In this document: one piece after another, positions 60,998 through 64,000 of the stretch
How the letters are laid out: each line of letters opens with the position of its first letter
Position numbering within the stretch: position 1 is the first letter of the stretch
Source: Limnohabitans sp. G3-2
GTDB taxonomy: Bacteria > Pseudomonadota > Gammaproteobacteria > Burkholderiales > Burkholderiaceae_C
NCBI RefSeq assembly: GCF_002778275.1
Contig: NZ_NESG01000004.1
Coordinates: 62,001 to 126,000 of the forward strand
DNA: 64,000 nucleotides
Direction: 5' to 3'
Program-made: the position numbers and the translations under genes
Notes under the pieces: generated by a model
The model's input: only the letters and a program-made list of their open reading frames with translations
What the model was told of the DNA's origin: nothing
The model's database searches: none

Positions 60998-61309
60998 TCA
61001 GAGGTTGTCAAGACGTTCGGAGGCCGGGACCACGCGCGTGAGGCGAATGCCATAGCGGTCGTTGACCAGCACCACTTCGCCTTGGGCCACCACGGTGTTG
61101 TTGACCAAGAGGTTCAAAGGTTCGCCCGCAATGCGGTCCAACTCCACCACGCTGCCTTGGGTCAGGCGCATCAGGTCACGGATTTTGATCACGGCACGGC
61201 CCACTTCAATGGACAAGGTGACCGGGATGTTTTGCAGCACATCGCCGTGGATCTGGCCTTTGGTGCCTGAATCCGGGACGAATTCTTCGGGGTTGTTCAG
61301 TTCATTCAT
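60998..61309 (-). CDS. fliN: C-ring switch protein FliN
   Basis: 103 residues. The SpoA-type C-ring domain is complete: NIPVTLSIEVGRAVIKIRDL, LTQGSVVELDRIAGEPLNLL, NTVVAQGEVVLVNDRYGIRL. It forms the bottom of the switch with FliM. Slightly shorter at the N end than E. coli FliN (137). Confidence 0.97.
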   Translation of the reverse strand: MNELNNPEEFVPDSGTKGQIHGDVLQNIPVTLSIEVGRAVIKIRDLMRLTQGSVVELDRIAGEPLNLLVNNTVVAQGEVVLVNDRYGIRLTRVVPASERLDNL

Positions 61310-61327
61310 GGGCGCTCCTCAGGGGGG

Positions 61328-62332
61328 TCAGGCGATTACGTTAGGGCTGATGGCTTCGGTGATCTTGACAGCCACTTGACTGCCCATCGCACCCACTTCG
61401 ACCTCGAAGACAGGCATGTCTTCGATCATGGCCCGCGCCGATTCGGGTTTTTTGAAAGGCAATACATCGCCAGGTTGCATGTTTTTCAAATCTTGCAGGG
61501 ACATGCTCATCTTGCCCAGCAAAATCTGGATTTCCAGTTCGGCATCGCGCACCGCATCGTCCAGCTGCGTGCGCCAGACCTTGTCGGATTCTTCGTTGCC
61601 GTCGCCGGTTTGCACGCGGCTGCGCAGCACGTCCCGAACCGGCTTGAGCGCGACATAGGGGATGACCATGTCGATGAAGCCAGAGCCTTGGTTGGTGGAG
61701 TCCGATTCGAATCGGCTGAGCACCACCAGGTCGTTCTCATCGGCAATTTGGGCAAATTGCGGGTTGATTTCTGAGCTGACGTGTTCAAAGTCGATGGGCG
61801 CCACCGGGGCCCACGCCTCTTTGAAAGAGCGGAAAAAGACCTGCAAGATGATCTTGATGATGCGCGCTTCGGTCGGGGTGAACAAACGGCCAGCCGGCAG
61901 TTGCCCGACACCCCGGCCAAAGCCGCCAAAAAAACTGTCCAGTGAGCTGAAGACCACCGTGGTGTCGATCACCACCATGGCATAGCCACGCAAAGGGGCC
62001 ATGCGGATGATGTTCACCGACAGGGGCGCCTTCAAATCTTTGATGTAGTCCCCAAAGCGAACAATTTGCGCCCGGGTGGGGTTGACCCTGGGGCTGGTGC
62101 GCAGCACTTCCAGCATGCCTAAGCGGAACATGCGGATGAAGCGCTCGTTGATCATGTCCAGCGAGGCGACGTTCACCCCCAGGCTGCTGTCTTCGGCGGC
62201 CAGGTCGTGCTTGCGCACTTGGACATCCAGGTTGTAGCCTGTGTCCACTTCCATGCTGCCGTCGTTGAAGCTGGCCGACAGGGCGGCCAGTTCTTCGGGC
62301 GACAAGAGGTTTTGCGATTCAGCCAAGCTCAT
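61328..62332 (-). CDS. fliM: C-ring switch protein FliM
   Basis: 334 residues. The N-terminal CheY-P binding motif LLSPEELAAL is present near residue 9, followed by the middle CheC-like domain (FGDYIKDLKAPLSVNIIRMA, GRLFTPTEARIIKIILQVFF) and the C-terminal SpoA domain (LLGKMSMSLQDLKNMQPGDV). It links CheY signalling to rotation direction. It lies 18 bases before fliN. Confidence 0.97.
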   Translation of the reverse strand: MSLAESQNLLSPEELAALSASFNDGSMEVDTGYNLDVQVRKHDLAAEDSSLGVNVASLDMINERFIRMFRLGMLEVLRTSPRVNPTRAQIVRFGDYIKDLKAPLSVNIIRMAPLRGYAMVVIDTTVVFSSLDSFFGGFGRGVGQLPAGRLFTPTEARIIKIILQVFFRSFKEAWAPVAPIDFEHVSSEINPQFAQIADENDLVVLSRFESDSTNQGSGFIDMVIPYVALKPVRDVLRSRVQTGDGNEESDKVWRTQLDDAVRDAELEIQILLGKMSMSLQDLKNMQPGDVLPFKKPESARAMIEDMPVFEVEVGAMGSQVAVKITEAISPNVIA

Positions 62333-62355
62333 GGGGAACGATCAGTCAAACAGGA

Positions 62356-62934
62356 TCACTGGACCACAAAGCTGGTGAAATAGACTTCTTCGATGCCACC
62401 GAAGTCTTCGTATTTTTGCAACAAGGCGTTCATTTCTTCGCGGATTTTGGCGGCCAACTCCTTGCGGAACTCGGGCTTGGCCAGGTCCGCTTCGGTCATT
62501 TGACGCATGACGTCCAGAGCCACCGAGCGCAAAGCGAATTCATGCTTTTTGGCATTTTTGAAAACCCGCTCGTCGTAGTGCGTCATGATGGCCGCGTTCA
62601 GTTGAATCACCTTGCGGGTGCCGGTCAAGTTGGAGACGAGAGGCTTTTCCAGCTCCATATAGCTTTTCTCGAAACGCTCGAGCTCTGGGGACTCTTTGGC
62701 TTTCTTTTGTGGCGTGTTGTCACTGGCGGCCGATTTGGGGTCGGCTGCGCTTTCTTCCATGGCTTTCATGGCCTGTTCGGCAGCCAAGGTGTCTTTTTTG
62801 TCAAAGAAGCCGGTCACAAACATGGTGCCCACGGCCGTTCCCACCAAAAGCAGCAACGCCACCAATACGATCACAATGATCTTGATCAGGGGGGACTTTT
62901 TCTTGCCTTCAACTTCAATTTCTTCGTCAGCCAT
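62356..62934 (-). CDS. fliL: Stator-supporting protein FliL
   Basis: 192 residues from the second of two adjacent ATG codons (62934), which has the better distance to AAGGA. A short acidic/Lys N tail, one membrane helix (IKIIVIVLVALLLLVGTAVG) and a periplasmic FliL domain (VSNLTGTRKVIQLNAAIMTH, LRSVALDVMRQMTEADLAKP, EEMNALLQKYEDFGGIEEVY). FliL rings encircle the stator and boost torque. It lies between fliK and fliM. Confidence 0.95.
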   Translation of the reverse strand: MADEEIEVEGKKKSPLIKIIVIVLVALLLLVGTAVGTMFVTGFFDKKDTLAAEQAMKAMEESAADPKSAASDNTPQKKAKESPELERFEKSYMELEKPLVSNLTGTRKVIQLNAAIMTHYDERVFKNAKKHEFALRSVALDVMRQMTEADLAKPEFRKELAAKIREEMNALLQKYEDFGGIEEVYFTSFVVQ

Positions 62935-62958
62935 CATTTTTCCTTGATTGTTTGCGGG

Positions 62959-64000
62959 TCAAACCAACACATCCCAGCCATCTTGCCCCATCTTCATTGG
63001 AGGAGGGGGGGCCTGAACGGCTGAAAGGCTGGATTGTGGGTCATCTGAGTTGCCATCTGCCGATTTTGACATTTGTCCAGGTGTCGACTCTCCGCCACGT
63101 TTTTGGGTTTGACCATCGCCTACCTGCATAGAAGCAACATCCATGCCCATTTGGCTCAGGGTGTCTTTGAGTTTGGACATGCCTTCCAGCAGCAATTCGC
63201 GGGTCAGGGCTTGGGGCGCCGTGAAGACGGCATCCAACTCGCCACTGCGCATGCGCATGTCCACTTCGATGTGACCCAGGGTGGCGGGGCGCAAGGAGAG
63301 TTTCAGGTGCCACTGGCCTTTTTCGATCTCGGACAAAATGCGCTGACCCACCGCTTGGCCCATTTTTTCGGCCAAGTTCTGGATGTTCTCGCTGCGTTGC
63401 GCGCTTGCGGTGTCGGGTGCCGAAGCACCCGCAGCGGGGTTTTGCGCCTCTTGGCGTGCCGCGGCGGCCAAGTCGACGCGGTGACCCGAATGGCCGGACA
63501 AGGGGGTTGGGTGTTCACCGCCCACCTCAGCAGAGCTCAAACTGGACCCTTCGGCCAAGGCTTGGCTCAGGCTGTCCAGCAACTCTGGTGTGGCCGACTG
63601 GGACAGATCGATCTCGCTCTGGGACACGCCAGAGGGCGTGGTCAGGGCTTCCTTGACGGGCGCAGCCACCATGGGGTTGCGCAGCATCCAGAATGCCGCG
63701 GGTGCGGGCGAGGCCATCCAATTGATTTGAACTTTGGCAACTTCTGCGGGGTCTTCTGGCGCCGCTGGGGTCATTTTGGCTTTGTCGTTGCCTTGGGCCA
63801 TGGCCCAAAGTGCGGCCGCAGTGAGTGCGTTGGGATTGAACAGCCCATCGGCCTTGCCGTCGACGCCCGTTGAATCTGCGTTGAGCGCGTTGCCCGGCGC
63901 TGCACCTTGGGGCTGAACAGGTGCCGATGGCGCAGCGGCTTGCAGCGCGTCCTCTGGCGTTGAGCCGTCCGTCTGACTGGCCGCATTCATGGCCTGGACC
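62959..64000 (-). CDS. fliK: Hook-length control protein FliK (5' end beyond the window)
   Basis: The C-terminal Flg_hook domain is clear: KGQWHLKLSLRPATLGHIEV, DAVFTAPQALTRELLLEGMS and KLKDTLSQMGMDVASMQVGD. The N part is low-complexity Ala/Pro/Ser-rich, as expected. The frame stays open to the right edge; the ATG at 63990 has no ribosome site, so the true start is probably outside. FliK measures hook length and triggers the FlhB switch. A second FliK-like gene is at 45412. Confidence 0.92.
   Translation of the reverse strand, partial: VQAMNAASQTDGSTPEDALQAAAPSAPVQPQGAAPGNALNADSTGVDGKADGLFNPNALTAAALWAMAQGNDKAKMTPAAPEDPAEVAKVQINWMASPAPAAFWMLRNPMVAAPVKEALTTPSGVSQSEIDLSQSATPELLDSLSQALAEGSSLSSAEVGGEHPTPLSGHSGHRVDLAAAARQEAQNPAAGASAPDTASAQRSENIQNLAEKMGQAVGQRILSEIEKGQWHLKLSLRPATLGHIEVDMRMRSGELDAVFTAPQALTRELLLEGMSKLKDTLSQMGMDVASMQVGDGQTQKRGGESTPGQMSKSADGNSDDPQSSLSAVQAPPPPMKMGQDGWDVLV

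Overview
The window is a dense flagellar motility, chemosensory and second-messenger region of a Gram-negative betaproteobacterium. The moderately high GC content, the gene order and the protein sequences fit the Burkholderiales, most likely a Comamonadaceae-type organism; that placement is an inference, since no rRNA or housekeeping marker is present. No tRNA, rRNA, CRISPR array or insertion sequence was seen.

Layout. (1) 1-9911, read leftwards: flaG, three flagellin genes, then an AT-rich block with a GT41 (OGT/SPINDLY-like) TPR glycosyltransferase and two bifunctional glycosyltransferase/methyltransferase proteins, a small TPR protein, and the first codons of a gene behind a consensus sigma-54 promoter. 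This looks like a flagellin-glycosylation island beside its substrates. (2) 10769-22203, read leftwards: one chemosensory operon with a receiver, a receiver-adenylyl cyclase, a PAS protein overlapping an Aer-type methyl-accepting protein, a triple-CheW protein, CheR, CheB, a receiver, a large CheA and a CheW-like protein. (3) 22361-30248: a multi-PAS histidine kinase with its receiver (rightwards), a second chemoreceptor followed by a relic of another (leftwards), then two CRP-fold proteins and a class I cyclic-nucleotide phosphodiesterase (rightwards). (4) 30273-45105: fliD, the flgBCDEFGHIJKL operon read leftwards from a sigma-54 promoter, and divergent flgA, flgM and flgN. (5) 45134-50465: a leftward flgP/flgT-like H-ring set with a LysM-like protein, a second FliK-like protein and an FlhB-tail protein, divergent from a sigma-54 activator that lacks an N-terminal sensor domain. 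(6) 50535-54602: motA-motB with two small membrane proteins, a FemAB-like acyltransferase and a small secreted protein. (7) 54622-64000, read leftwards: fliK-fliL-fliM-fliN-fliO-fliP-fliQ-fliR-flhB, continuing without a gap into three unrecognised membrane or disordered proteins.

How they fit together. Sigma-54 sites (before the left-edge gene and flgB) and sigma-28-like sites (before flaG, a flagellin gene, fliD, flgM, the motA unit and the flgP-like unit) show the usual tiered flagellar control, with FlgM as the sigma-28 brake. The most unusual content is a cAMP module wired into chemosensing. A receiver-linked adenylyl cyclase with the adenine-selecting Lys and Asp sits inside the che operon. 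About 7 kb away lies an operon of two CRP-fold domains (one intact, one degenerate) and a phosphodiesterase with the full class I HDxxHxxxxN signature. The other notable unit is the three-gene tail of the fli export operon, led by an ExeA-like ATPase relic without a P-loop that is joined to a SPOR domain.
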